Below, one piece after another: positions 54,688 to 63,788 of a stretch of 64,000 nucleotides of DNA. This DNA is from Pontibacter litorisediminis. GTDB taxonomy: Bacteria > Bacteroidota > Bacteroidia > Cytophagales > Hymenobacteraceae. The DNA is taken from assembly GCF_029360645.1 (NCBI RefSeq), contig NZ_JARDUA010000006.1, forward strand, positions 124,001 to 188,000, given 5' to 3'. How positions within the stretch are numbered: the first letter of the stretch is position 1; the number at the start of each line of letters is the position of its first letter. Below the pieces are notes generated by a model. It had not been told where the DNA came from. It ran no database searches and saw nothing but the letters and a program-made list of their open reading frames with translations. A program made the translations under genes and the position numbers.

Positions 54688-56988
54688 TTATCGCAGAGAC
54701 TTTGCCTTTCGCGCGGAAGGATATTCCTCCACCGATACGTCCATGTCTTCCTCCAAAGACCAGCCGGTTTTCAGGCCGATCACAAACCAGCCAAGGGCCA
54801 GCACGCCTCCGGCAAAGATCGTGTCGCCGATAACACGCAGCCAGCGCAGGATTTCCATGGTGTCGGTCTGCATGAACTCCATAGAGCGGGCGTACCACAG
54901 GCCGTGCTCCACACTGGCCCAGGTCTGCAACAAACCGATCGGCAGCACGCTGATGAGCACCATCAGCAGCAGGCCAACGTTGATAGACCAGAACGCGAAG
55001 CTGATCACGCCGTCTTTCCAGCGGCGGCGGGCCGAAAGGCCTTTCAGCACGAACAGCATCAGGCCGATGCCCAGCATGCCGTACACCCCAAACAGGGCGG
55101 TGTGGCCGTGCACTGGCGTGGTGTTAAGGCCCTGCATGTAATAGAGCGCGATAGGCGGGTTGATCACGAAGCCAAACACACCGGCACCCACCAGGTTCCA
55201 GAAGGCCACGGCTACAAAAGAGTAGATCGGCCACTTGTAGGCTTTGATCCACAGGGTAAGCTTGCTGATCTGCAGGTTGTGGTAGGCCTCGAAGCCGATG
55301 AGCACCAGCGGCACTACTTCCAGGGCACTGAACGTGGCACCCAGCGCCATCACGGCAGTTGGTGTTCCGCTAAAGTACAAGTGGTGGAAGGTGCCGATAA
55401 TACCGCCAAAGAGGAAAATGATCGTAGAGAACAGCACGGTGGCGGTAGCCATTTTGGTATCCAGCAGGCCCATGCGCACGAACAGGAAGGCAATTACCAC
55501 GGTGGCAAAGACCTCAAAGAAGCCCTCTACCCACAGGTGCACTACCCACCAGCGCCAGTACTCGGCAATGGCCAGGTTGGTGTGCTGGCCCCACATCAGG
55601 CCGGAGGCGTAGAAGATGGCAATGGCCGCCGAAGAGATCAGGAACATGCCCAGCAGGTGGCGTCCTTCCACATCGCGCTTGAAGGCAGGTATAATGGCAC
55701 GCACCATCAACGCCAGCCACAGGAAAAGGCCCACCAGCAGGAAGATCTGCCAGAAACGACCCAGGTCCACATATTCATAGCCCTGGTGGCCGAACCAGAA
55801 GTTCTCGCCATAGCCCAGTTTCTGCATCACACCGTACCACTGCCCGGCCAAAGAGCCAGCCACAATGATCAGCAGGCAGATGAACAGGAAGTTTACCCCT
55901 AGCTTCTGGAACTTAGGCTCGTGGCCCGATACGGCAGGGGCGATGTATAAGCCGGTTGCCAGCCACGAGGTGGCAATCCAGAAAATGGCCAGCTGCACGT
56001 GCCAGGTGCGGGTAATGGAGTAAGGCAGGTAATCGGCCAGCGGGAAGCCGTACAGCGCCTGGCCTTCCACACCGTAGTGCGCAGTTACTACCCCCAGCGT
56101 TACCTGTACCAGTATCAGCGCCGTCACGATCCAGAAGTACTTGAGCGTGGCTTTCATAGATGGCGTAGCCTTCAGGCCCAGCAGCGGGTCCTGCTTTGGC
56201 AGCTTGGAAGTATCGATTTCCTCCTCGCGGTTAGAGGCGTAGTAATAGGCCAGCAGGCCAACACCGGCGATAAGGATGATCACGCTGAAGCCTGTCCAGA
56301 TGATCAGGTCGGAGCTCGGCTCGTTGGCCACCAGTTTCTCGGCAGGCCAGTTGTTGGTGTAGGTGATGTCTTTGCCCGGGCGTTCGGTCACGCAGGCCCA
56401 GGAGGTCCAGAAGAAGAAGGCGTTTAGCTGCCGCATGCGCTCCGGATCATTCACCGTGTTGTCCTTCATGGCGTAGGCGTCGCGGTGGCCGGCCAGTTCC
56501 GGGTCATTCATGAACAGGCCGGCATAATGCTTGCCTACTTCGGCAATGGCCTCGGCACGCAGATCGGAGATGGCGAGCTCGCCGGTTGCAGGGTTATAGG
56601 TATTGGCGCGGATCTGCTTTTGCAGGCGGGCCCGCAGCATCGCCTGTATTTCCTCGTCCAACTCGTCGTAGGTGACGCCTTTTTCCTGCTGCGCCCAAGT
56701 GTCCAGGAAGAACATGGCCTCTTTATGCAGCCACTCCGCACTCCAGTCCGGCGCCACGTAAGCACCGTGTCCCCAGATGGACCCTAGTTCCTGCCCACCC
56801 GTGGACTGCCATACGTTCTGCCCGTTCTTGATGTCTTGTCCGGTAAAGAGCAGCTTTCCGGAGGCGGTTACCACCTTATCGGGTATAGGCGGTGCTTGTC
56901 TGTAGATCTCGGTACCGTAGTACCCGAGAACGGCGAAGGATCCCACTATGACGGCGATGAATCCCAGCCAGAGGTTCTTGTATTTCAT
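54688..56988 (-). CDS. norB: Quinol-dependent nitric oxide reductase (qNor)
   Basis: Reduces two NO to N2O with electrons from quinol. At 766 aa the protein is the single-chain type: an N-terminal extension that stands in for NorC (VVTASGKLLFTGQDIKNGQNVWQSTGGQELGSIWGHGAY without a CxxCH haem motif), then twelve helices of the haem-copper oxidase core. Ligand-type histidines are in TWHVQLAIFWIATSWL, HLWVEGFFEVFATVV, HHLYFSG and GHTALFGVYGML. It is the last of three minus-strand genes divergent from the nos cluster. Confidence 0.95.
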   Translation of the reverse strand: MKYKNLWLGFIAVIVGSFAVLGYYGTEIYRQAPPIPDKVVTASGKLLFTGQDIKNGQNVWQSTGGQELGSIWGHGAYVAPDWSAEWLHKEAMFFLDTWAQQEKGVTYDELDEEIQAMLRARLQKQIRANTYNPATGELAISDLRAEAIAEVGKHYAGLFMNDPELAGHRDAYAMKDNTVNDPERMRQLNAFFFWTSWACVTERPGKDITYTNNWPAEKLVANEPSSDLIIWTGFSVIILIAGVGLLAYYYASNREEEIDTSKLPKQDPLLGLKATPSMKATLKYFWIVTALILVQVTLGVVTAHYGVEGQALYGFPLADYLPYSITRTWHVQLAIFWIATSWLATGLYIAPAVSGHEPKFQKLGVNFLFICLLIIVAGSLAGQWYGVMQKLGYGENFWFGHQGYEYVDLGRFWQIFLLVGLFLWLALMVRAIIPAFKRDVEGRHLLGMFLISSAAIAIFYASGLMWGQHTNLAIAEYWRWWVVHLWVEGFFEVFATVVIAFLFVRMGLLDTKMATATVLFSTIIFLFGGIIGTFHHLYFSGTPTAVMALGATFSALEVVPLVLIGFEAYHNLQISKLTLWIKAYKWPIYSFVAVAFWNLVGAGVFGFVINPPIALYYMQGLNTTPVHGHTALFGVYGMLGIGLMLFVLKGLSARRRWKDGVISFAFWSINVGLLLMVLISVLPIGLLQTWASVEHGLWYARSMEFMQTDTMEILRWLRVIGDTIFAGGVLALGWFVIGLKTGWSLEEDMDVSVEEYPSARKAKSLR

Positions 56989-57052
56989 GTTACTAAATAT
57001 TAAGTGTTTGTTGCTGTTCTGGTAGTGAAAGTCTTAGACCTGCCCTTTTGGA

Positions 57053-57973
57053 TTAGAAGAGGTAGGCCACGCTCAGTTGCGCGCGGTTGTTGCCTTTGGT
57101 GTCGCGCACGGTAGTGGTGCTGATGTTTTTTTGCAGCATGGCGCTCACAGATAAATTGCGGAGGTACACGCTCACGCCAAGGTTGCCGTAGACACTCTCC
57201 CCGCCTGTCTGCCCGTTCTCTTCATGGCTCACCTGGTCGTTTTCAGCTTTCTCGTAGTACACGCCCGCGCTTGGCAGCACCGTTGCGCCGTTGCCCACAT
57301 TTTTCCAGTAAAACAGGTTGGTGGAGGCGCTCAGGCGGTCGCCAAACTTATAGCCCTGGCTGTTGTGGCCGGTCATGTTATAGGTCACATCAGAGTTAAG
57401 GCCCAATTTGTTGTAGCGGACGGTGTAGATGCCAGTGAGGATGTAGTCGGTGCTTCCGGTGCCAGGCTGCATACTGGCCGGCCCATGGTCATGCCCACCG
57501 GTGTGGAAGGAGCCTGTGGGCAACTTGACGCCGCCACCCAGGCGCAGCGTGTGCTTCAAAGTATGGCTCAGGCTGTCCCCGGTATCAAGTATGGCGTAGT
57601 TGGCCAGCAGGGTGATGTCGCCCAGGCCGTTGCTGCGGTGGGTCATGTTGGGCATCACGTGCTCGTTGAAGCGGTAAGGCACAAAGGCAAACACCTGCAT
57701 TCCTCGCACCGGCGTATAGCGGCCCCAAAGCTCGGCAGTCCTGAAAATGTTATCTGTTACCTCATGGTGCGTTTCAGGCACGCCATCGTGGGTGTGGGTG
57801 TACGTGCTGGTAATGGTATAGGAACTGCTGAGGTAGCGCACCCCGAAAAGGTTTTTGTGAATCTGTGGCAGAATGCCCAGGTAACTGCCCCCCATGGTGC
57901 AGCCGCCGTCGCAGGCGTGGCCGCTAAAGCCAATAGAAACAAAGGCTGCTATAAGTATGAATATCTTTTTCAT
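57053..57973 (-). CDS. Outer-membrane-like protein of the denitrification block
   Basis: A 306-aa exported protein: signal peptide ending SGHAC (residues 1-21), then a Cys-rich CDGGCTMGG start, then alternating strands ending in VAYLF, as for a beta barrel. The His-rich loops THTHDGVPETHHEV and HTGGHDHGPAS could bind metal. It resembles outer-membrane proteins annotated as phenol-degradation MetA-like transporters. It precedes norB by 64 bp and follows the small Cys protein gene, so the three form an operon. A role in copper supply to Nos or Nor is inference. Confidence 0.75.
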   Translation of the reverse strand: MKKIFILIAAFVSIGFSGHACDGGCTMGGSYLGILPQIHKNLFGVRYLSSSYTITSTYTHTHDGVPETHHEVTDNIFRTAELWGRYTPVRGMQVFAFVPYRFNEHVMPNMTHRSNGLGDITLLANYAILDTGDSLSHTLKHTLRLGGGVKLPTGSFHTGGHDHGPASMQPGTGSTDYILTGIYTVRYNKLGLNSDVTYNMTGHNSQGYKFGDRLSASTNLFYWKNVGNGATVLPSAGVYYEKAENDQVSHEENGQTGGESVYGNLGVSVYLRNLSVSAMLQKNISTTTVRDTKGNNRAQLSVAYLF

Positions 57974-58036
57974 GGCTAAAATCTCTTTATATATAATTGA
58001 TAAGGAAGGTGCCGCACTGGCACCAGGATGCGGGAG

Positions 58037-58414
58037 TTAAGCCATGTGCTCTGGGGGATGGAAAGTGCTGAGGGCAGGGGAGGGATATACCTTTATAGTA
58101 TAGGCCGGCGGCTGTAGGGGCAGCCAGCAAAGCAGGAACGGTGGCTGTAATTTGTAGGCCTCAGCCATCAGGGTCAGGTCCAACACAGGCCGCTTATGGC
58201 TGGAGGGGGATTGCTGCCCGCGCTGCTCCTCTTTCTTCAGTTGTTTCTTCAGGTAGCACTTACCCTGGCAGTCGGAGGCAGGTACTTGCCGCTGCTCGCA
58301 CAGGTGGCTGGCGATGTAGGCACGGTTCGCCTGGAACAGCATATAAATGCCTGTCTTGCTCATGGGTTGAGCCACAGCACTTATAACCAATAGTATCCAG
58401 ATGATCCGCTTCAC
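58037..58414 (-). CDS. Small membrane protein with CEQ-CQGKC motif
   Basis: A 125-aa protein. An N-terminal membrane segment (IIWILLVISAVAQP) is followed by HLCEQRQVPASDC and CQGKCYLKKQLKKEE, a cysteine set suited to metal or haem binding, then a second hydrophobic part and a tail. Similar small proteins occur beside copper and Nos genes in Bacteroidota, by recollection. It begins the minus-strand operon with the outer-membrane-like gene and norB. The start is a simple ATG; no other is close. Confidence 0.7.
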   Translation of the reverse strand: MKRIIWILLVISAVAQPMSKTGIYMLFQANRAYIASHLCEQRQVPASDCQGKCYLKKQLKKEEQRGQQSPSSHKRPVLDLTLMAEAYKLQPPFLLCWLPLQPPAYTIKVYPSPALSTFHPPEHMA

Positions 58415-58504
58415 GATTTTTCTTCTTCAGAATTATGGGGTAAAGGTCCGGAGGCACGGTATCCGGAAAAATGATGAAGGTCACCTATAAAAGAGATAAG
58501 CGTC

Positions 58505-58536
58505 TTTTATTCTGTTGTGTACCGCTAGTACTTTTG
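58505..58536 (+). promoter_or_regulatory. Predicted promoter of the nos cluster
   Basis: TACTTTTG at 58529-58536 fits TAnnTTTG; TTTT at 58505-58508 lies 20 bp upstream at the -33 place. No FNR/CRP half-site pair with correct 6-bp spacing is found; TTGA and TCAA at 58533-58551 are 11 bp apart. Confidence 0.4.
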
Positions 58537-58591
58537 ACCCAGAAACAATCAACAACAACCATCTGAACACTATTTATTAAATCTTAGGAAC

Positions 58592-59125
58592 ATGAAAGAT
58601 CAGAGTAAAAATCTAGGAAGAAGGCTGGTAACCATGTATTTAAAGCCTTTACAGTTTGGCGCTGTGGCGCTGCTCGTCGGGGCACTGCTTTTTAGCTGTT
58701 CTTCTGGCGATACAGAGAACGCGGTGGCAACAGGGGAGCAGGAGAGCGGCCTGGCGCACCAGGCGGAGGCCCCGGCTGCGGATGACGGGAAAGGAGTTGG
58801 CCCTGTAACCACGGTAGAAGTAGGCGAGGGCATAGACGACGCGCTCGCGGCCGAGGGTAAATCCATCTTTGAGGGCAAATGCTCTGCCTGCCACCAGCTG
58901 TCCGATCAGAAAGTGGTAGGTCCTGGCCTGGCTGGTGTTACGGAGAAGCGCAAGCCGGAGTGGGTTATGAACATGATCATCAACCCGGAGGAGATGACCA
59001 AGAAGGACCCTGCCGCCAAGAAACTGTTGGCTGAGCACTTAACGCAGATGACGAACCAGAACGTGAACGAGCAGGATGCCAGAGCAATTCTGGAGTATCT
59101 GAGACAGAATGATCAGAACATCTAA
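58592..59125 (+). CDS. Cytochrome c lipoprotein of the nos cluster
   Basis: A 177-aa exported class I cytochrome c. The lipobox is FSC (Cys36) after a long leader; an internal ATG at 58634 (MYLKPL) is an alternative start giving a shorter signal. The single haem motif is CSACH (residues 97-101), with the distal Met in LTQMTN near 148. It probably passes electrons to NosZ, directly downstream by 33 bp. It is membrane-anchored, as expected for clade II nos clusters. Confidence 0.9.
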   Translation: MKDQSKNLGRRLVTMYLKPLQFGAVALLVGALLFSCSSGDTENAVATGEQESGLAHQAEAPAADDGKGVGPVTTVEVGEGIDDALAAEGKSIFEGKCSACHQLSDQKVVGPGLAGVTEKRKPEWVMNMIINPEEMTKKDPAAKKLLAEHLTQMTNQNVNEQDARAILEYLRQNDQNI

Positions 59126-59158
59126 TAAGAAACCCACATCCACACAAACCATACTCTT

Positions 59159-61204
59159 ATGGAAACTTTAATCAGTAAATTTAAGAAAGCAGCCCCTAAG
59201 GCCGCCCTGCTGATGGCAGTGGCAGCTGGCTCCGCGCTACAGGGATGTAGCAGCAGGGATGGAGGCAATAACAGCGCCACTGCGGAAGGCCTCTCTGCGG
59301 ACGCAGCCTCGGCCGTGTACGTGGCCCCGGGCAAGCACGATGAGCTGTACTCCTTCCTGTCGGGCGGCTTTAACGGACAAGTATCCGTATACGGCCTGCC
59401 TTCCGGCCGCCTGCTCAAGATTATTCCGGTGTTCACGCAGCATGGCGAGAACGGCTACGGCTATAGCGAGGAGTCTAAGGCGATGCTGATGACCTCGCAT
59501 GGTTTTGTGCCTTGGGATGACCTGCACCACCCAAAACTATCCCGCAAGGACGGTATGACAGACGGCCGCTGGCTCTTCGTGAACGGCAACAACACGCCGC
59601 GCGTAGCCCGTATCGACCTGACAACTTTCGAGACGGTGGAGATCATGGAGCTGCCAAACTCAGCAGGTAACCACTGCTCCCCATACCCAACCAACAACAA
59701 CGAGTACGTGATTGCCGGTACGCGCTTCTCTGTTCCGCTGGACATGAAAGGTGGCACAGGCGACGTGTCGCTGGACAAGTATGAAGAGGAGTTCCGTGGC
59801 TCCATCTCCTTCATTAAAGTAGACCAGGAGAAAGGCGACATGGACCTGGACTTCCAGATCCTGGTGCCCGGCTTCGACTACGACCTGGCCAATGGCGGCA
59901 AAGGCCCGTCTAACGATTGGGTGTTCTTCACGACCTATAACTCTGAAAAAGCGGGCACGCTGAAAGAGGTAGGGGCCTCGCAGAATGACAAGGACTACTT
60001 GGCTGCCGTGAACTGGAAACTGGCTGCCAAGTATGCCGCCGAAGGAAAAGCCCGCGAGATGCCGGCTAACTACTACCATAACAAGATCGATAAGGATACG
60101 CACATGGCTAAATCCACTGTGAAGAAGAAAGTGCGTTACCTGCTGCCGGAAGAGTGCCCAGGCATGATGTACCTGCTGCCAGCGCCTAAATCTCCGCACG
60201 GCATCGACGTGGACCCAAGCGGTGAGTTCATGGTAGTGAGCGGTAAACTGGCCTCAGCCATTCCAGTGTTCTCTTTCGCTAAAATGCAGGAAGCCATTAA
60301 AAACAAGCAGTTTGACGGCGAGAAGAACGGCATTCCGGTGCTGAAGTATGAGTCAGTGCTGAAAGGCGAGGTGAAAGAGCCGGGCCTGGGACCGTTGCAC
60401 ACCGAGTTTGACGGAAAAGGCAACGCGTATACTTCTATGTTCGTGTCTTCTGAGATCGTGAAGTGGAAGCTGAACGACCTGAGCGTAGTGGACAGGATGC
60501 CGGTTTACTACTCTGTTGGCCACTTAATGATCCCGGGTGGTGATACAAAAGAGCCGCATGGTAAGTACCTGGTGGCCATGAACAAGATCACCAAAGACCG
60601 CTACCTGCCAACCGGCCCTGAACTAGCACACTCTGCACAGCTTATCGATATCTCCGGTGAGAAAATGAAGATGCTGCTCGACTTCCCGACTGTGGCCGAG
60701 CCACACTACGCCCAGGCCATCGCTGCCGAGAAAGTGGCGCCTAACAGCGTCAAGTTTTACAAGCTGGACGAGAACAAGCACCCACATGCCGTGAAGAAAG
60801 AAGCGGACGTAAGCGTGGTGCGCGAAAGCAAGAACAGGGTGCGCGTGAAGATGACCGCCATCCGAAGCCACATGACCCCGGATAACATCGAGGGTGTGCA
60901 GGAAGGCGACACAGTATACTTCCACGTAACCAACCTGGAGCAAGACTGGGACGTGCCGCACGGTTTCGCGGTAATGGGAGCGAACAACGCTGAGACCCTG
61001 ATCATGCCAGGCGCTACACAAACCCTGACCTGGGTACCGAAGAAAGCCGGTGTGTATCCGTTCTACTGCACAGACTTCTGCTCTGCGCTGCACCAGGAAA
61101 TGCAAGGCTACATCCGCGTGTCTCCTAAAGGATCCAACGTGCCGATTACCTTCTCAACAGGTAAAAAGAAACAGAACATACCAGGAGTGGCATCAACCAA
61201 ATAG
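59159..61204 (+). CDS. nosZ: Nitrous oxide reductase, clade II type
   Basis: Reduces N2O to N2. 681 aa. The N-terminus is a Sec-type signal with lipobox-like LQGC (Cys30), not the twin-arginine signal of clade I, which fits clade II. Active-site CuZ histidines are in DLHHPKL, GNHCSP, KSPHGIDVD, LHTEFD, VGHLMIPGG and EPHGK. The C-terminal cupredoxin domain has the CuA set: His in WDVPHGF, and CTDFCSALHQEM. All copper ligands appear kept. It is preceded by the cytochrome c gene. Confidence 0.97.
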   Translation: METLISKFKKAAPKAALLMAVAAGSALQGCSSRDGGNNSATAEGLSADAASAVYVAPGKHDELYSFLSGGFNGQVSVYGLPSGRLLKIIPVFTQHGENGYGYSEESKAMLMTSHGFVPWDDLHHPKLSRKDGMTDGRWLFVNGNNTPRVARIDLTTFETVEIMELPNSAGNHCSPYPTNNNEYVIAGTRFSVPLDMKGGTGDVSLDKYEEEFRGSISFIKVDQEKGDMDLDFQILVPGFDYDLANGGKGPSNDWVFFTTYNSEKAGTLKEVGASQNDKDYLAAVNWKLAAKYAAEGKAREMPANYYHNKIDKDTHMAKSTVKKKVRYLLPEECPGMMYLLPAPKSPHGIDVDPSGEFMVVSGKLASAIPVFSFAKMQEAIKNKQFDGEKNGIPVLKYESVLKGEVKEPGLGPLHTEFDGKGNAYTSMFVSSEIVKWKLNDLSVVDRMPVYYSVGHLMIPGGDTKEPHGKYLVAMNKITKDRYLPTGPELAHSAQLIDISGEKMKMLLDFPTVAEPHYAQAIAAEKVAPNSVKFYKLDENKHPHAVKKEADVSVVRESKNRVRVKMTAIRSHMTPDNIEGVQEGDTVYFHVTNLEQDWDVPHGFAVMGANNAETLIMPGATQTLTWVPKKAGVYPFYCTDFCSALHQEMQGYIRVSPKGSNVPITFSTGKKKQNIPGVASTK

Positions 61205-61301
61205 TGTGCTTTACCTGGGAAATCAGCGGAGGCTGCCCAACGTAGCCTCCGCTGGTTCTCTAACCTGAGTTGCGGTTATTTATACTTGACTTGAAGCTTT
61301 A

Positions 61302-61318
61302 CCCACCCCTGCCCCTCC
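61302..61318 (+). repeat. GC-rich dispersed word, copy 3
   Basis: CCCACCCCTGCCCCTCC, as at 44359-44377; followed by a GGAGGGG stem-like part (61319-61368) in the gap between nosZ and the next gene. Confidence 0.5.
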
Positions 61319-61436
61319 ATGGAGGGGAACACGCCTGAAGTACAAGCGTCCCCACCGGAGGGGGCAGGGAAGGGTTTTTCAAGGATAGGGTAAACTCCCG
61401 ACAACCCGACAAATTTTCACCTTAACCCATACAAGG

Positions 61437-62048
61437 ATGAAAGCTTACCAAAAAGTGCTGATGATTGTGGCGGCACTGTCTCTTGGCCTCTTGTTTATGT
61501 TCCCGATGTGGAAGATATACCTGAAAGCCCCACAATACCCGGAAGGACTGGAACTGCACATCTGGGTGAACAAGCTCGGGGGCAGCTCTGAAAGCGTGCT
61601 TCAGAACTTTAACATTCTTAACCACTACATCGGTATGGAGCCGATCCATGCCGATTCCTTTGCCGAACTACAGTACATGCCTTACATCGTGCTGTTCTTT
61701 ATGGTAACGGGAGTGTTGATTGGCCTGGCCGGCAAAAGGACGCTGGTATTAAGCTGGTCTGTTCTATTGATGGTGGCCGGCGCCGCCGGTATCCTGGACT
61801 TTTACCTGTGGCTGGTGAAGTTCGGCACTAACCTGGACCCCATGGCAGCCATCAAAGTACCGGGCATGACTTACATTCCGCCGCTGTTGGGCAGCAAGGT
61901 GTTGCTCAACTTTGAGGCCTTGTCCTTACCGGCCCTGGGTAGTTTAGGTATTTTTCTGGGTATATCCCTGTCGTTGCTGGCATGGTTCCTTAACCGGAAG
62001 GCGAGTAACACGCAACAGGTATCCAGAGCAAAACACGCTATGGTATGA
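61437..62048 (+). CDS. Membrane protein of the nos cluster
   Basis: A 203-aa protein with four membrane helices and a periplasmic loop near residues 26-75 (MWKIYLKAPQYPEGLELHIWVNKLGG, NILNHYIGMEPIHADSFAEL). His-rich and Met-rich loops suggest metal or haem contact. I know this type from Bacteroidota nos clusters, where it has no assigned function. Its stop overlaps the nosL start by 4 bases, so translation is coupled. Confidence 0.8.
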   Translation: MKAYQKVLMIVAALSLGLLFMFPMWKIYLKAPQYPEGLELHIWVNKLGGSSESVLQNFNILNHYIGMEPIHADSFAELQYMPYIVLFFMVTGVLIGLAGKRTLVLSWSVLLMVAGAAGILDFYLWLVKFGTNLDPMAAIKVPGMTYIPPLLGSKVLLNFEALSLPALGSLGIFLGISLSLLAWFLNRKASNTQQVSRAKHAMV

Positions 62049-62506
62049 AACCTGTCCTGTACCTTCTGAGCCTGGCCTTGTTGGCCGTGGCGCTGGGCAG
62101 CTGTAGCCCGGAGCCAAAGCCGATTCCTTACGGGCAGGCTAACTGCGCCCACTGCAGCATGACGGTGGCAGACAACCGCTACGGCGCAGAGCTGGTAAAC
62201 GAAAAGGGAAAGCCTTACTTCTTCGATTCTGCCGAGTGCCTGATGGCCTATGTGATAGAGCAGCCGGAGCAGGGGGAGAAGGCGGCTTATTTGCTGGTGA
62301 CGGACTTTACCAGACCCGGTGAGCTGCTAAACGCAAAAGATGCGCAGTACCTGCAGGCGAAAGCCCTGCCCAGCCCAATGGGCATGTACCTGACCGCTGT
62401 AGCCGACGAGGCTACTGCTACAAAAATGCAAAAGGAGATAGGTGGCCAAGTGCTCACCTGGAGCGAGGCGGTCTCGGCCGTTCAAAACAATGAAAGACCT
62501 GAGTAA
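62045..62506 (+). CDS. nosL: Copper chaperone lipoprotein NosL
   Basis: A 153-aa lipoprotein, lipobox GSC (Cys20). The Cu(I)-binding region is NCAHCSMTVADNRYG with Met and Cys; a later FFDSAECLMAYV fits the NosL fold. It delivers copper to NosZ for CuZ assembly. It overlaps the upstream gene by 4 bases and the nosD start by 17 bases. Confidence 0.93.
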   Translation: MKPVLYLLSLALLAVALGSCSPEPKPIPYGQANCAHCSMTVADNRYGAELVNEKGKPYFFDSAECLMAYVIEQPEQGEKAAYLLVTDFTRPGELLNAKDAQYLQAKALPSPMGMYLTAVADEATATKMQKEIGGQVLTWSEAVSAVQNNERPE

Positions 62507-63788
62507 ACATATCACTTTTATACTTGCCGCTTTGGGGGTGCTTTTGGCGACCCCTGCGGTTTTTGGCAGCACGCTGAAGGTGTGCAGTACCTGCCCCTAC
62601 ACGTCGGTGAAGCAGGCCGTGGCCAAAGCCAAGCCTGGCGACACGGTGCTGATAGAGGGTGGCGTGTACCAGGAGCAGGGCATTGAGATAAACAAGCCGC
62701 TGACAGTTCTGGGCAGAAACAACCCGGTGATCGACGGAAATTATAAAGGCCAGATCTTTACCATAACGTCAGACAACGTGACGGTGGAGGGGCTTACCAT
62801 TAAGAACATCGCCACCAGCTATACCCGCGACGACGCTGCCATACGGGTGGTGGAGCGCAGCAACATCCGCATCCTTAACAACACGATCCTGAACACCTAC
62901 TTCGGCATTTACCTGCAGAATTCAGACAACTGCGTGATCAAGGGCAACGTGGTGACGGGACAGGATGTAACCGGTATGAATGAGTCGGCGCTGGGCAATG
63001 CCATACACCTATGGTACTGCGACAAGGCCGTTATCAGCAACAACAAGGTAAAAGGCCACCGCGACGGTATTTACCTGGAATTCGTGAAAGACAGTGAAGT
63101 GAAGAACAACCTGAGCCAGCATAACCTGCGCTACGGCCTGCACTTCATGTTCTCTGACCGCAACGTGTATACGCATAACATCTTCCGTAAAAACGGAGCC
63201 GGCGTGGCCGTGATGTATACCCGCGACATCCGGATGGAGCACAACACCTTTGAGGATAACTGGGGCGCCGCAGCCTATGGCTTACTTCTGAAAGATATTT
63301 CGAACAGCGTGATCTACAACAACACGTTTCGTCGCAATACCACTGCCATTTACATGGAGAGCTCCAACCGCCTGGACATCCAGCGCAATAACTTTGACCG
63401 CAACGGCTGGGCCGTACGGTTGCTCAGCAGCTGCACCGACGACGTGTTTAAGCTAAACAACTTTACCGGCAACTCTTTTGACGTCAGCACCAACGGCGAT
63501 AGCCAGCTGAACCGCTTCGAGAACAACTACTGGGACAAGTACACCGGCTACGACCTAAACAAGGACCGGATAGGCGATGTGCCCTATCGCCCGGTAAGCC
63601 TATACTCGATGCTGGTGGAGCGCGTGCCGCCCTCCGTGATGTTTATGCGCAGCTTTATGGTGGACCTGATGGATAACATCGAGAAAGTACTGCCAAGCAT
63701 CATACCTGAAAATTTAGTGGATCAACAGCCTTTAATGAGCAGAACAGACCATGATAACGATAGAAAACTTGCGCAAGTCCTACAGTAA
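62490..63788 (+). CDS. nosD: NosD copper-assembly protein
   Basis: A 432-aa periplasmic protein with a signal peptide (residues 1-25) and right-handed beta-helix CASH repeats (NNTILNTYFGIYLQNSDNCVIKGN and similar). It works with NosF and NosY in CuZ maturation. ATG 62490 was chosen within the nosL 3' end because the frame further upstream lacks a signal; the two genes overlap by 17 bases. Its 3' end overlaps nosF by 38 bases. Confidence 0.93.
   Translation: MKDLSKHITFILAALGVLLATPAVFGSTLKVCSTCPYTSVKQAVAKAKPGDTVLIEGGVYQEQGIEINKPLTVLGRNNPVIDGNYKGQIFTITSDNVTVEGLTIKNIATSYTRDDAAIRVVERSNIRILNNTILNTYFGIYLQNSDNCVIKGNVVTGQDVTGMNESALGNAIHLWYCDKAVISNNKVKGHRDGIYLEFVKDSEVKNNLSQHNLRYGLHFMFSDRNVYTHNIFRKNGAGVAVMYTRDIRMEHNTFEDNWGAAAYGLLLKDISNSVIYNNTFRRNTTAIYMESSNRLDIQRNNFDRNGWAVRLLSSCTDDVFKLNNFTGNSFDVSTNGDSQLNRFENNYWDKYTGYDLNKDRIGDVPYRPVSLYSMLVERVPPSVMFMRSFMVDLMDNIEKVLPSIIPENLVDQQPLMSRTDHDNDRKLAQVLQ

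Noticed and set aside
58533..58551. TTGA...TCAA as an FNR-type site before the nos genes
   Set aside because: The half-sites are 11 bp apart instead of 6, so binding by an FNR/CRP dimer is unlikely.
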